A DNA stretch of 5,271 nt from an uncultured Actinomycetes bacterium (GCA_945957335.1 CAMFLJ010000272.1:1-5271); one strand, 5' to 3'; positions 1 through 5,223 are shown, numbered from the stretch's first letter. Numbers and translations: made by a program. The notes: generated by a model not told the origin, from the sequence alone.

Positions 1-1361
1 GGATGGCCGGGCGCCCGTCCCCGGTTGGCCGCCGGCTCGTGCCCGGCGGCCGCCAGCACCGCGGCGACCGCTTCGGGCTGGAGGGCGCCGACCGTCCCGA
101 GCGAGCGGACCTCGACGGCCGCCTGCCGTTCGGGGAGGGCGGGCCGGTCGGCACGGTCGGTGGTGAGGCCCACGTAGACGTCGGCCGCCGCCAGCAGGCC
201 CGCCGCCATGGCGATCGCCCCACCTCGGGCGCCCCGGTGATAGCCCGAGCCGTCGAGGCGCTCGTGGTGGGCCGCCGCGACGCTGTTGAGCCGAGCCAGC
301 GCCGGTGACCGTCGCAGCATCTGCTCGGTGAGCATGGGGTGCAGCTCGACCCGGTCGAACTCGGCTCGCGTCAACGGGCCCGGCTTGTCCCAGATCGAGT
401 TCGGGACCGCGGTGGTGCCCAGATCGTGGACCAGCGCCGCACGACGAAGGGCCACGACGTCGTCGGGCGCCAACCCCGCCGAGCGGCCGGCGGCGGCCGC
501 CAGCTCGGCGCACCGGCGGCTGTGCCCAGCCATGAAGGGTGACTTCAGGTCGATGAAGTCGGCCGCCACCGTCAGCGCCGCGTCGAGCTCCTCCCCGTCG
601 AGGACGCGGTGGGGGCGGGGCTCGAGCTCGAGCACGGCGTCCCAGGGCTCCTGCTTGGCCAGCGCCTGGAGCCACCGCTCGCCGTGGGCCGAGAAGAGGT
701 CGGCCAGGGCCGGGTCGTAGGTGCGCCCGCTCCGCTCGGCGGCGGCCGCCACCGCGTCGGCCGGTGAGTAGAGGCGACCGATGGCCTCCATGTCGTGGCT
801 CAGGTGGACCACCCGCATGGCGAGCGGGATGTCCTCCCCCGAGGTGCCCGAGGGGAAGCCGTTGCCGTTCCAGCGCTCGAAGGTGTGGGCGAGCGCGTCG
901 CGCACGTCGGGACCGAACGAGAGCCGCTCGACCAGCATGTCGCCGACCTCGCACCCGGAGGCGAAGTTGTGGATCGCCCAGTCGTGGGCACCCGCCTGGA
1001 TCGCCTTCTCGACCTGCTCGCGCTCCTCGGGCGGGTGGGCGGCCGTCGCGAACGCCAGGACGTCCCTCATCACCTCCGCCGGGTTGGCGGCGTCGTGCAC
1101 GAGGGTCTGGGCCCGGATGGCGATCTCGTCCCCGAAGACCGTCGCCACCTCGTGGGCATGTCCGGTGCATCCGACGTAGCGGAGCAGCGAGACCCAGTAC
1201 GCGGTGGTCCGGACCTCGTCGTCGACGCCCGCCTCGTCGCAGATGGCGCCGGCCAGGAGGCACGACCGCAGCTGCGACTCGAGGGGTTGCCCGAACGCGT
1301 TGTCCTGTGCGAGGGCGAACGTGGCGACGAGCTCGCCGAGGCGGAGGGAGGGACCGGAAAT
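1..1361 (-). CDS. Tandem HD-GYP domain signalling protein, C-terminus cut by window edge
   Basis: Predicted cytoplasmic phosphohydrolase of the HD-GYP class, whose studied members hydrolyse cyclic di-GMP. About 453 residues are present and the frame runs off the left edge with no stop. The N-terminal part (RLGELVATFALAQ, residues 6-18) resembles the start of actinobacterial HD-domain regulators. A first, degenerate HD-GYP unit has ERWNGNGFP at 162-170. The second is better preserved: LVHDLG with H312/D313, KPGPLT, a conserved His in ELHPML, then HHERLDGSGYH at 365-375 and AADVY after it. GYP reads GYH and the Lys after HD-x-G is Thr, so catalysis is not certain. Family members of this layout usually end in a LuxR-type helix-turn-helix, which would lie beyond base 1. 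The start is taken as ATT (1361-1359) because GGAGG lies 7 bases upstream and the family N-terminus begins there. The alternative is GTG at 1418-1416, adding 19 residues. The gene is divergent from the next one. Confidence 0.85.
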   Translation of the reverse strand, partial: MSGPSLRLGELVATFALAQDNAFGQPLESQLRSCLLAGAICDEAGVDDEVRTTAYWVSLLRYVGCTGHAHEVATVFGDEIAIRAQTLVHDAANPAEVMRDVLAFATAAHPPEEREQVEKAIQAGAHDWAIHNFASGCEVGDMLVERLSFGPDVRDALAHTFERWNGNGFPSGTSGEDIPLAMRVVHLSHDMEAIGRLYSPADAVAAAAERSGRTYDPALADLFSAHGERWLQALAKQEPWDAVLELEPRPHRVLDGEELDAALTVAADFIDLKSPFMAGHSRRCAELAAAAGRSAGLAPDDVVALRRAALVHDLGTTAVPNSIWDKPGPLTRAEFDRVELHPMLTEQMLRRSPALARLNSVAAAHHERLDGSGYHRGARGGAIAMAAGLLAAADVYVGLTTDRADRPALPERQAAVEVRSLGTVGALQPEAVAAVLAAAGHEPAANRGRAPGH

Positions 1362-1368
1362 GGGGAGA

Positions 1369-1373
1369 CCTCC
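1369..1373 (-). promoter_or_regulatory. Shine-Dalgarno site deciding the HD-GYP gene start
   Basis: On the minus strand GGAGG is followed by seven bases (TCTCCCC) and then ATT at 1361-1359. No in-frame ATG, GTG or TTG lies between this site and the conserved N-terminal region. That makes ATT the best-placed start despite its rarity. The site is part of GGGAGGTCTCCC, which could fold on itself with a four-base stem and partly hide the ribosome binding site. Confidence 0.5.
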
Positions 1374-1395
1374 CGATGTGGCGGACGGGGACCGG

Positions 1396-1401
1396 ATCTT
1401 A
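1396..1401 (-). promoter_or_regulatory. Candidate -10 box for the HD-GYP gene
   Basis: The minus strand reads TAAGAT, fitting the actinobacterial TANNNT -10 pattern in an otherwise very GC-rich region. Transcription would begin near base 1389, leaving a leader of about 28 bases before the ATT start. It would exclude the alternative GTG at 1418. No good -35 box is visible (GGGCGG at 17-base spacing), so this is a weak call. Confidence 0.35.
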
Positions 1402-1402
1402 C

Positions 1403-1419
1403 GGTGACCGACGATCACC
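1403..1419. repeat. Dyad GGTGA-N7-TCACC, possible operator
   Basis: A perfect 5-bp inverted repeat with a 7-base centre (GGTGACCGACGATCACC) lies directly upstream of the candidate -10 box of the HD-GYP gene, in the divergent region shared with the 1453 gene. The size and position suit a repressor or activator site. A 5-bp dyad can also arise by chance in GC-rich DNA. Confidence 0.3.
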
Positions 1420-1441
1420 CGCCCGGGTGGACCGACACGAC

Positions 1442-1447
1442 AGGAGG
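1442..1447 (+). promoter_or_regulatory. Ribosome binding site AGGAGG of the DUF3303-like gene
   Basis: A full AGGAGG lies 5 bases before ATG at 1453. This supports that start over the in-frame ATG four codons later at 1465, which would be 17 bases from the site. Confidence 0.65.
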
Positions 1448-1452
1448 CCGAG

Positions 1453-1800
1453 ATGCCGACACCGATGCCCACGATCCCCGACCTCGGGTACCAGAAGTAC
1501 GTCCTGCGATGGGAGGAGCGCCCGACCGCGGGGCCGTCCGAGTACGAGGCGGCCCAGACCCGGATCCTCGATGTCTTCCGGCAGTGGGAGGCCCCGAAGG
1601 GGATCACCTTCCTGCAGTTCGTCGTCCGCGTCGGCGACTGGGGCGGCTACGCCGTGATCGAGGCGGAGAACCTGTCGGACGTGCACTTCCTCACCACCGC
1701 CCTCGCTCCGTTCAGCTTCCGACTCGAGCCGGTGGTCGACACCATGGACGCCGTCGCGGTGGAGCTCGAGGCGATGGGCTGGCGCTCCTCGCTCTCGTGA
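1453..1800 (+). CDS. Small DUF3303-like protein
   Basis: A 115-residue soluble protein with no signal peptide or membrane segment. After a short proline/threonine-rich start (MPTPMPTIP) it reads YQKYVLRWEERP, then a helix-like stretch (EYEAAQTRILDVFRQW), then ITFLQFVVRVGDWGGYAVIE. It ends with a Pro-Val-Val-Asp segment. The order strand, helix, aromatic/glycine strand (GDWGGYAVIE) and a final P-V-V-D strand resembles the DUF3303 family, small ferredoxin-like proteins of unknown function. I place it there from pattern alone. No catalytic residues are evident, so a binding or dimer role is as likely as an enzyme. It has its own strong ribosome binding site and is followed 9 bases after the stop by a hairpin, so it is probably a single-gene transcript, divergent from the HD-GYP gene. 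Confidence 0.8.
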   Translation: MPTPMPTIPDLGYQKYVLRWEERPTAGPSEYEAAQTRILDVFRQWEAPKGITFLQFVVRVGDWGGYAVIEAENLSDVHFLTTALAPFSFRLEPVVDTMDAVAVELEAMGWRSSLS

Positions 1801-1808
1801 CGGTGTGT

Positions 1809-1837
1809 GGGAGGGGCCGGCGGTCGTGGCCCCTCCC
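1809..1837 (+). terminator. Terminator-like hairpin after the DUF3303-like gene
   Basis: A perfect 10-bp inverted repeat, GGGAGGGGCC and GGCCCCTCCC, flanks a 9-base loop and starts 9 bases after the stop codon. There is no T-tract, which is common for terminators in GC-rich actinobacteria. It separates the gene from the dehalogenase unit downstream. The position and perfect stem make a transcription-ending or mRNA-protecting role likely. Confidence 0.55.
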
Positions 1838-1854
1838 GCGGACCATCGGATCCC

Positions 1855-1883
1855 TTGCCCCGCCCAACAACTGTCAGTACGTT
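1855..1883 (+). promoter_or_regulatory. Candidate promoter of the dehalogenase-lipoprotein operon
   Basis: TTGCCC (1855-1860) and TACGTT (1878-1883) are separated by 17 bases. They match the -35 pattern at four of six positions and the TANNNT -10 pattern. Transcription would begin near base 1890, just before the hairpin at 1893, with a leader of about 55 bases. This stretch is visibly less GC-rich than its surroundings. The match is only moderate. Confidence 0.35.
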
Positions 1884-1891
1884 TGCCAGTA
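1870..1891. repeat. ACTG/CAGT repeat cluster overlapping the -10 region
   Basis: ACTG-T-CAGT (1870-1878) is a small palindrome, and an 8-base direct repeat TG(T/C)CAGTA occurs at 1872-1879 and 1884-1891 with a 12-base period. The cluster overlaps the candidate -10 box. Such half-sites on one helical face are typical of regulator operators, TetR-type ones among them, but no regulator gene is next to it in the window. Confidence 0.35.
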
Positions 1892-1892
1892 T

Positions 1893-1914
1893 CTCGACGC
1901 AAGGGCGCGTCGAG
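1893..1914 (+). repeat. Leader hairpin 1 of the dehalogenase mRNA
   Basis: CTCGACGC, a 6-base loop AAGGGC, then GCGTCGAG form a perfect 8-bp stem. It begins within a few bases of the predicted transcription start. A hairpin at the extreme 5' end can stabilise an mRNA. The same DNA dyad could instead be a protein binding site. Confidence 0.5.
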
Positions 1915-1919
1915 CAGGC

Positions 1920-1932
1920 CCGGCGTTGCCGG
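1920..1932 (+). repeat. Leader hairpin 2, next to the dehalogenase ribosome binding site
   Basis: CCGGC-GTT-GCCGG is a perfect 5-bp stem with a 3-base loop. It ends one base before the G-run (1934-1938) that serves as ribosome binding site, 6 bases ahead of ATG at 1945. It could affect ribosome access, though short GC stems are common in such DNA. Confidence 0.35.
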
Positions 1933-1944
1933 TGGGGGTCGACG

Positions 1945-2862
1945 ATGGACGTGCTGCGCACACCGGACGAGCGCTTCGCCGCGCTCCCCGACTGGGACTA
2001 CGAGCCGCGCTACCGCGAGGTCGTGGCTGCCGACGGCACCGCCCTGCGGTTCCACTTCGTCGACGAAGGACCTCGCGACGCGGCCCCGGTGCTCCTGCTC
2101 CACGGCAACCCCTCGTGGAGCTACCTGCACCGCCACATGATCCGGGGTCTCGTCGAGCGGGGCCATCGGGTGGTGGCCCTCGACCTCATGGGCATGGGCC
2201 GCTCCGACAAGCTGGTCGACCGCACCGCCTACACCGTCGACGCCCACCTCGACTGGATGCAGCAGTGGCTCGAGGGTGAGGACCTCCGAGACATCACCCT
2301 CTACTGCCAGGACTGGGGCGGGCTGCTCGGCCTCAACCTCGTCCGGCTCCAGCCGGACCGCTTCACCCGGATCCTGGCCTCCAACACCGGGCTGCCGGCC
2401 GGGGAGGGGACCAACGCCGCCCTGCAGGCCTGGATCGAGTTCAGCCAGTCGGTCACCCCGCTCCCCGTGGGAGCGATCGTCGACGGTGCGTCCACCCGTG
2501 CCCTCAGCGAGGCAGAGCGGGCCGCCTACGACGCCCCCTACCCCGATGCCACCTACCAGGCCTCTCCCGTGCAGTTCCCCGTCCTCATCCCCGCACCCCC
2601 GGACCATCCGGCGGTCCCGCTGTTCCGGGCCACGTGGGACTTCCTCGCGACCTGGACCCGCCCGTTCCTCACGGTCTTCGGCTCCGAGGACGCGATCTCG
2701 TTCAAGGCCGGGGCGCACCTCAAGCTGCAGCGCGTGATCCCCGGGGCGGCCGACCAGCCCCACCGCGTGATCGAGGGCGCCAACCACTTCATCCAGGAGG
2801 ACGCCTCCGACGAGCTCGTCGAGATCCTCGACACCTTCACCCGGGCGGAGGCCGGCGCATGA
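1945..2862 (+). CDS. dhmA: Haloalkane dehalogenase, HLD-I (DhmA/DhlA-like)
   Basis: Cytoplasmic alpha/beta-hydrolase that cleaves carbon-halogen bonds in haloalkanes with water, giving an alcohol, halide and a proton. It is 305 residues, the usual length (DhlA has 310). The N-terminus MDVLRTPDERF matches the family and fixes this start; the frame is open back to 1807 but that part overlaps the terminator hairpin. Visible sites: oxyanion region HGNPSWSYL (53-61), nucleophile D123 with W124 in QDWGG, cap-domain W163 (probable second halide-binding Trp), acid D249 in GSEDA, and base H281 in NHFIQED. These match DhlA D124, W125, W175, D260 and H289 in order. Position 55 is Asn where DhlA has Glu. 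The symbol is by family resemblance; the substrate cannot be read from sequence. An OleB-type beta-lactone decarboxylase or epoxide hydrolase is less likely given the cap and C-terminal motifs. It overlaps the next gene by 4 bases. Confidence 0.87.
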   Translation: MDVLRTPDERFAALPDWDYEPRYREVVAADGTALRFHFVDEGPRDAAPVLLLHGNPSWSYLHRHMIRGLVERGHRVVALDLMGMGRSDKLVDRTAYTVDAHLDWMQQWLEGEDLRDITLYCQDWGGLLGLNLVRLQPDRFTRILASNTGLPAGEGTNAALQAWIEFSQSVTPLPVGAIVDGASTRALSEAERAAYDAPYPDATYQASPVQFPVLIPAPPDHPAVPLFRATWDFLATWTRPFLTVFGSEDAISFKAGAHLKLQRVIPGAADQPHRVIEGANHFIQEDASDELVEILDTFTRAEAGA

Positions 2863-3617
2863 CCGCGGCCGCCCGTCGAGGGCTCGCCGCCCTCGGGCTC
2901 GGTCTCGCCCTCTGCCTGGCGGCCGGTGCCTGCGGCTCGAGCTCCGGCACCGCATCCTCCGCCGCGACCGACCCTTCCCCGACCACCCCTGCCACGATCG
3001 GAGCCACGACCATGCGAGGCGAGCGCTACTGCGAGGTCCTGCTGGTGAACCCCCACGACGGCGTGATCTCCGCCGACGTGTACAACAGCTACCCGCTCAA
3101 CACCTGCCCGGCCGACCAGTGGGAGGCCCTCGACCCGGCCGCGCTGGCCGCCGAGCACAACGCTGTCCTGGCCGTGCTCAACGGCCCTCGCTACTGGCTC
3201 ATGGACGAGATCCAGAAGGCCGGTGACGTCGCCGACCTGCCGAGGGCCACCTTCGGCGGCATCGAGATGTTCCGCCAGGCCAGCGTCGAGGTCGGCGACC
3301 TCAAGGCGGCCTCGACGCCGTACGTCGCCCACGCCGTCGACCGGCGCACCGTCTTCACCTTCGCCGAGGGCCAGTCCGTCTACGAGCTGGTCGACCCCGC
3401 CGGGAACGTGTACGTCATGCAGACCTGGAGCCAGCAGAAGGACCCGACCCTGGCCGAGGCCGACCTGGCCGGCCTGGCCCCACGCCTCACGCTGCCCGAG
3501 GGCTGGACCTACCGGACCCGCACGCTCGACGCACCGCTGGTGGTCGACACCACGAAGGCGTCGGCCCAGGTGCTCCAGGACGACTTCGGCAACAGCTACT
3601 GCCTCGTCGTCGGCTGA
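2859..3617 (+). CDS. Lipoprotein of unknown function, coupled to the dehalogenase
   Basis: A 252-residue predicted secreted lipoprotein. The N-terminus has arginines (R6, R7), a hydrophobic stretch (9-22) and a lipobox-like AAGAC with the acylated cysteine at 25. A Ser/Thr/Pro-rich linker follows (26-51). The mature domain starts near RYCEVLLV and includes DVYNSYPLNTCP, NGPRYWLMDEIQ, FGGIEMFRQ, VDRRTVFTF, YELVDPAGNVYVMQTWSQQ and LPEGWTYRTRTLD. It ends with NSYCLVVG. Mature cysteines are C58, C83 and C248, so a disulphide is possible. It looks like a conserved bacterial family without a named function, and I assign none. ATG overlaps the dehalogenase stop as ATGA, which implies translational coupling. 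Only 6 bases separate its stop from the convergent gene that follows. Confidence 0.85.
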   Translation: MTAAARRGLAALGLGLALCLAAGACGSSSGTASSAATDPSPTTPATIGATTMRGERYCEVLLVNPHDGVISADVYNSYPLNTCPADQWEALDPAALAAEHNAVLAVLNGPRYWLMDEIQKAGDVADLPRATFGGIEMFRQASVEVGDLKAASTPYVAHAVDRRTVFTFAEGQSVYELVDPAGNVYVMQTWSQQKDPTLAEADLAGLAPRLTLPEGWTYRTRTLDAPLVVDTTKASAQVLQDDFGNSYCLVVG

Positions 3618-3623
3618 CGCCGC

Positions 3624-4115
3624 TCAGTCCTGGCAGTTCCAGACGCCGTTGTCCTCGAGCTGGGGCTGACGGCAGTTCGCGGGCATCGGCGGGATCGGCT
3701 TGCCGACCGGCCAGTCCCGGGGGACGCCCACCGGCCACGTCGTCGTGGTCGTGGACGCCTTCGGGGCCGCGGTCGTGGTGGGTGCCGCGACGGTCGCGAC
3801 GGGCGCCGCCGCGGCGGCAGTGGCCGGCAGGGCCGGAGCCGCTCCGGTCGCGCCGCCACCACCGTCATCGGACGCGGCGACGGCCGGCGCCGCGGCCGCG
3901 GCGTCGCCGGTGGTGACGTACTCGTACTCGTCCTGGTACACCACGATCGGGTCGACCGAGGTCACCGACGAGTCGCTCTCGACCGCGGGCCCCGCGAGAT
4001 CCGGGGTCGGGGTGGCCTCGGGACCCTGGCTGAGCAGCGCACCCACCATCACCGCCCCCGCCACCAGGACGGCCGAGGCCGACACCGACGCTGCCAATGC
4101 AAGCTTGCGGTTCAT
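3624..4115 (-). CDS. Membrane-anchored or secreted Ala/Thr/Pro-rich protein with C-terminal Cys pair
   Basis: A 163-residue protein of unknown function. M-N-R-K is followed by one hydrophobic segment (residues 5-28), either a signal anchor or an uncleaved signal peptide. Next comes an acidic/Thr-rich part with VVYQDEYEYV (58-67), then a long low-complexity Ala/Gly/Thr/Pro stretch (about 72-126) ending in a Thr run. It finishes with a compact tail that repeats WPVG (127-130 and 135-138), then PIPPMP and two cysteines, C148 and C161, which could form a disulphide outside the cell. ATG at 4115 is chosen because GAGGGAG lies 4 bases upstream and the hydrophobic segment follows directly. The frame is open to an earlier ATG at 4229, but that would place 38 polar residues before the signal. 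The biased composition and clear signal suggest a cell-envelope linker or exported peptide. Confidence 0.75.
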   Translation of the reverse strand: MNRKLALAASVSASAVLVAGAVMVGALLSQGPEATPTPDLAGPAVESDSSVTSVDPIVVYQDEYEYVTTGDAAAAAPAVAASDDGGGGATGAAPALPATAAAAAPVATVAAPTTTAAPKASTTTTTWPVGVPRDWPVGKPIPPMPANCRQPQLEDNGVWNCQD

Positions 4116-4119
4116 GTGG

Positions 4120-4126
4120 CTCCCTC
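4120..4126 (-). promoter_or_regulatory. Ribosome binding site of the exported protein gene
   Basis: The minus strand reads GAGGGAG, then CCAC, then ATG at 4115. The site selects the start directly before the hydrophobic signal segment and argues against the upstream ATG at 4229. Confidence 0.6.
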
Positions 4127-4175
4127 GCTCCGCGCTCGTGCCGATCGGGTCTTCGTCGCGCGAGGGGCCGCGCCT

Positions 4176-4203
4176 GAGCCTGTTTGCCGGCTCTGTACCG
4201 GCA
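4176..4203 (-). repeat. Two overlapping, mutually exclusive inverted repeats
   Basis: Read on the plus strand, GAGCC-N8-GGCTC (4176-4193) and TGCCGG-N7-CCGGCA (4185-4203) share bases 4185-4193, so both cannot form at once. They lie 60-88 bases upstream of the exported-protein start, probably in its leader or promoter. The layout resembles an RNA switch or attenuator, but there is no T-tract and I match it to no known riboswitch class. Chance pairing in GC-rich DNA is possible. Confidence 0.3.
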
Positions 4204-4282
4204 CTTGGCGTCGGCTTAACCTTCGCCACTCTCCGTCACCGGATCGGATGAGTTCGGGGCTCGATCCGAGCCCAGGCCGACC

Positions 4283-4288
4283 TACGCT
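4283..4288 (+). promoter_or_regulatory. Candidate -10 box for the 224-residue protein gene
   Basis: TACGCT fits TANNNT and lies 32 bases before ATG at 4321, giving a leader of roughly 25 bases that contains the ribosome binding site. No convincing -35 box is visible at 16-18 bases spacing. Confidence 0.3.
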
Positions 4289-4308
4289 CGACCGACGCCC
4301 CGAGGGGT

Positions 4309-4314
4309 AGGAGG
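4309..4314 (+). promoter_or_regulatory. Ribosome binding site AGGAGG of the 224-residue protein gene
   Basis: A perfect AGGAGG is placed 6 bases before ATG at 4321 and fixes that start. Confidence 0.65.
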
Positions 4315-4320
4315 AGACGC

Positions 4321-4995
4321 ATGGCCGACCCCGCACTCGTGTGCACCCGCCGATCGCTGCACGCCGTCGCCGAGCACGTGCTCGGTGCCGCGCTCCACCA
4401 GGCGACCGGCCGCATCGGGCTCCGTGCCGCGCCCGGCGGCTTCGCCACGCCCGCGTTCGACGGCCCCGATGGTGTCACCCGGGTGGGCGTCGACGGCACC
4501 GACCTGGTCGTGGAGCGGGCCGATCGAGTCGACCGGGAGCCGCTCACGACGGTGGCCGCGGCCGCTGCGCTGGCCGGCGTCGAGCCGGGCGCGCCCGCCG
4601 ACGTGTACACGCCCTCGACCCCGCTGGCGCCCGACGAGCCGCTCGACCTCGACGCCACCGCTTCGGCGCGGCTGGCCTCGTTCTTCGCCACGGTCGACCA
4701 GGCGCTGGAGGTGCTGGTCGGGCGCCACGCCCCCGACGGGGACCACGCCCAGCTGTGGCCGGAGCACTTCGATCTGGCCGTCACGATCGACGAGGTCAAC
4801 TTCGGCGGCTCGCCGGGCGACGACGAGCACCCGCTCCCCTACCTCTACGTCGGCCCCTGGGCCCTGCCGGGCGACGGCGACCCGTTCTGGAACGAGCCGT
4901 TCGGCGCGTCGCTGTCGGCCGAGGACGGGCTCACCGTCGAGCAGGCGCTGGCCTTCTTCGAGGACGGACGGCGCCGGGTGGCCGGCTCCGGCTGA
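4321..4995 (+). CDS. Conserved protein of unknown function with LWPEHFD motif
   Basis: A 224-residue soluble protein, without signal peptide or membrane segment. The first half has an N-terminal helix (SLHAVAEHVLGAALHQ) and a Gly/Val-rich region (LRAAPGGF, VGVDGTDLVVE), then a Pro/Asp-rich stretch around PADVYTPSTPLAPDE (92-106). The second half holds the most distinctive motifs: LWPEHFDLAV (145-154), VNFGGSPGD (159-167), YLYVGPW (174-180), FWNEPFGA (189-196), and a final helix EQALAFFEDGRRR. I recall this layout in unnamed actinobacterial hypothetical proteins. The His/Glu/Asp cluster in LWPEHFD could bind a ligand or metal, but this is speculation. It stands alone behind its own ribosome binding site, and its stop is 15 bases from the convergent next gene. 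Confidence 0.83.
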   Translation: MADPALVCTRRSLHAVAEHVLGAALHQATGRIGLRAAPGGFATPAFDGPDGVTRVGVDGTDLVVERADRVDREPLTTVAAAAALAGVEPGAPADVYTPSTPLAPDEPLDLDATASARLASFFATVDQALEVLVGRHAPDGDHAQLWPEHFDLAVTIDEVNFGGSPGDDEHPLPYLYVGPWALPGDGDPFWNEPFGASLSAEDGLTVEQALAFFEDGRRRVAGSG

Positions 4996-5010
4996 GGCGT
5001 CGGCCGAGGC

Positions 5011-5223
5011 TCAGTCGGTGCGCACGGGGCGGGTGCCGTGACGGGCCAGCGCCACCATGGCCCCGGCCGTCTCGAACTGCAGCTCCGGGAGGGCGTCGGG
5101 CGCGAACCACGCGACCTCCTCGATCTCGGGCGAGCTGGGTCGGGCCTCGCCCACCTCGGCCAGGCTGACGGGTCGGGCCCGGTAGATGATGTCGACGCGC
5201 TGCGGGTCGGCGTCGACCACCAC
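5011..5223 (-). CDS. Probable Nudix hydrolase, C-terminal 70 residues only
   Basis: Seventy genuine residues precede the stop codon (5013-5011). The 5' part of the gene is missing because adapter sequence begins at 5224. The fragment reads DADPQRVDIIYRARPVS, then an acidic region, then SSPEIEEVAWFAPDALPEL and a final helix ETAGAMVALARHG. This E-I-x-E-V-x-W-F-x-x-D-x-L-P pattern is typical of the C-terminal half of Nudix hydrolases, which cleave nucleoside diphosphates linked to another group. The Nudix box itself (GX5EX7REUXEEXGU) would lie in the missing part, so the assignment and substrate cannot be confirmed. An apparent MYKRQ start before the first valine is translated adapter and should not be annotated. 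The gene converges on the 4321 gene with a 15-base gap. Confidence 0.7.
   Translation of the reverse strand: MVVDADPQRVDIIYRARPVSLAEVGEARPSSPEIEEVAWFAPDALPELQFETAGAMVALARHGTRPVRTD

Noticed and set aside
1807..1944. A 46-residue N-terminal extension of the dehalogenase
   Set aside because: It begins inside the upstream terminator hairpin and crosses the candidate promoter and leader hairpins. The family N-terminus starts at the ATG at 1945.
795..2279. A 494-codon open frame on the plus strand
   Set aside because: It runs antisense to the HD-GYP gene and then across the DUF3303-like and dehalogenase genes in the wrong frame. Its translation is arginine/glycine-rich with no domain, as expected of a shadow frame in GC-rich DNA.
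1399..2955. A 518-codon open frame on the minus strand
   Set aside because: It is antisense to the dehalogenase, whose catalytic motifs are unmistakable. The translation has compositional bias only.
2553..3332. A 259-codon open frame on the minus strand
   Set aside because: It is antisense to the end of the dehalogenase and most of the lipoprotein, without a ribosome binding site or recognisable motif.
4116..4229. A 38-residue N-terminal extension of the exported protein
   Set aside because: It would bury the signal segment behind polar residues and ignores the good ribosome binding site before 4115.
4116..4320. A known riboswitch (cyclic-di-GMP or cyclic-di-AMP class)
   Set aside because: GGCAAAC and a small stem are present, but the conserved cores of these classes are not. 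Only short overlapping inverted repeats can be supported.
4992..5014. CTGAG/CTCAG hairpin between the convergent genes at the right end, as a terminator
   Set aside because: The stem is only 5 bp with a 13-base loop and overlaps both stop codons. There is no T-tract.
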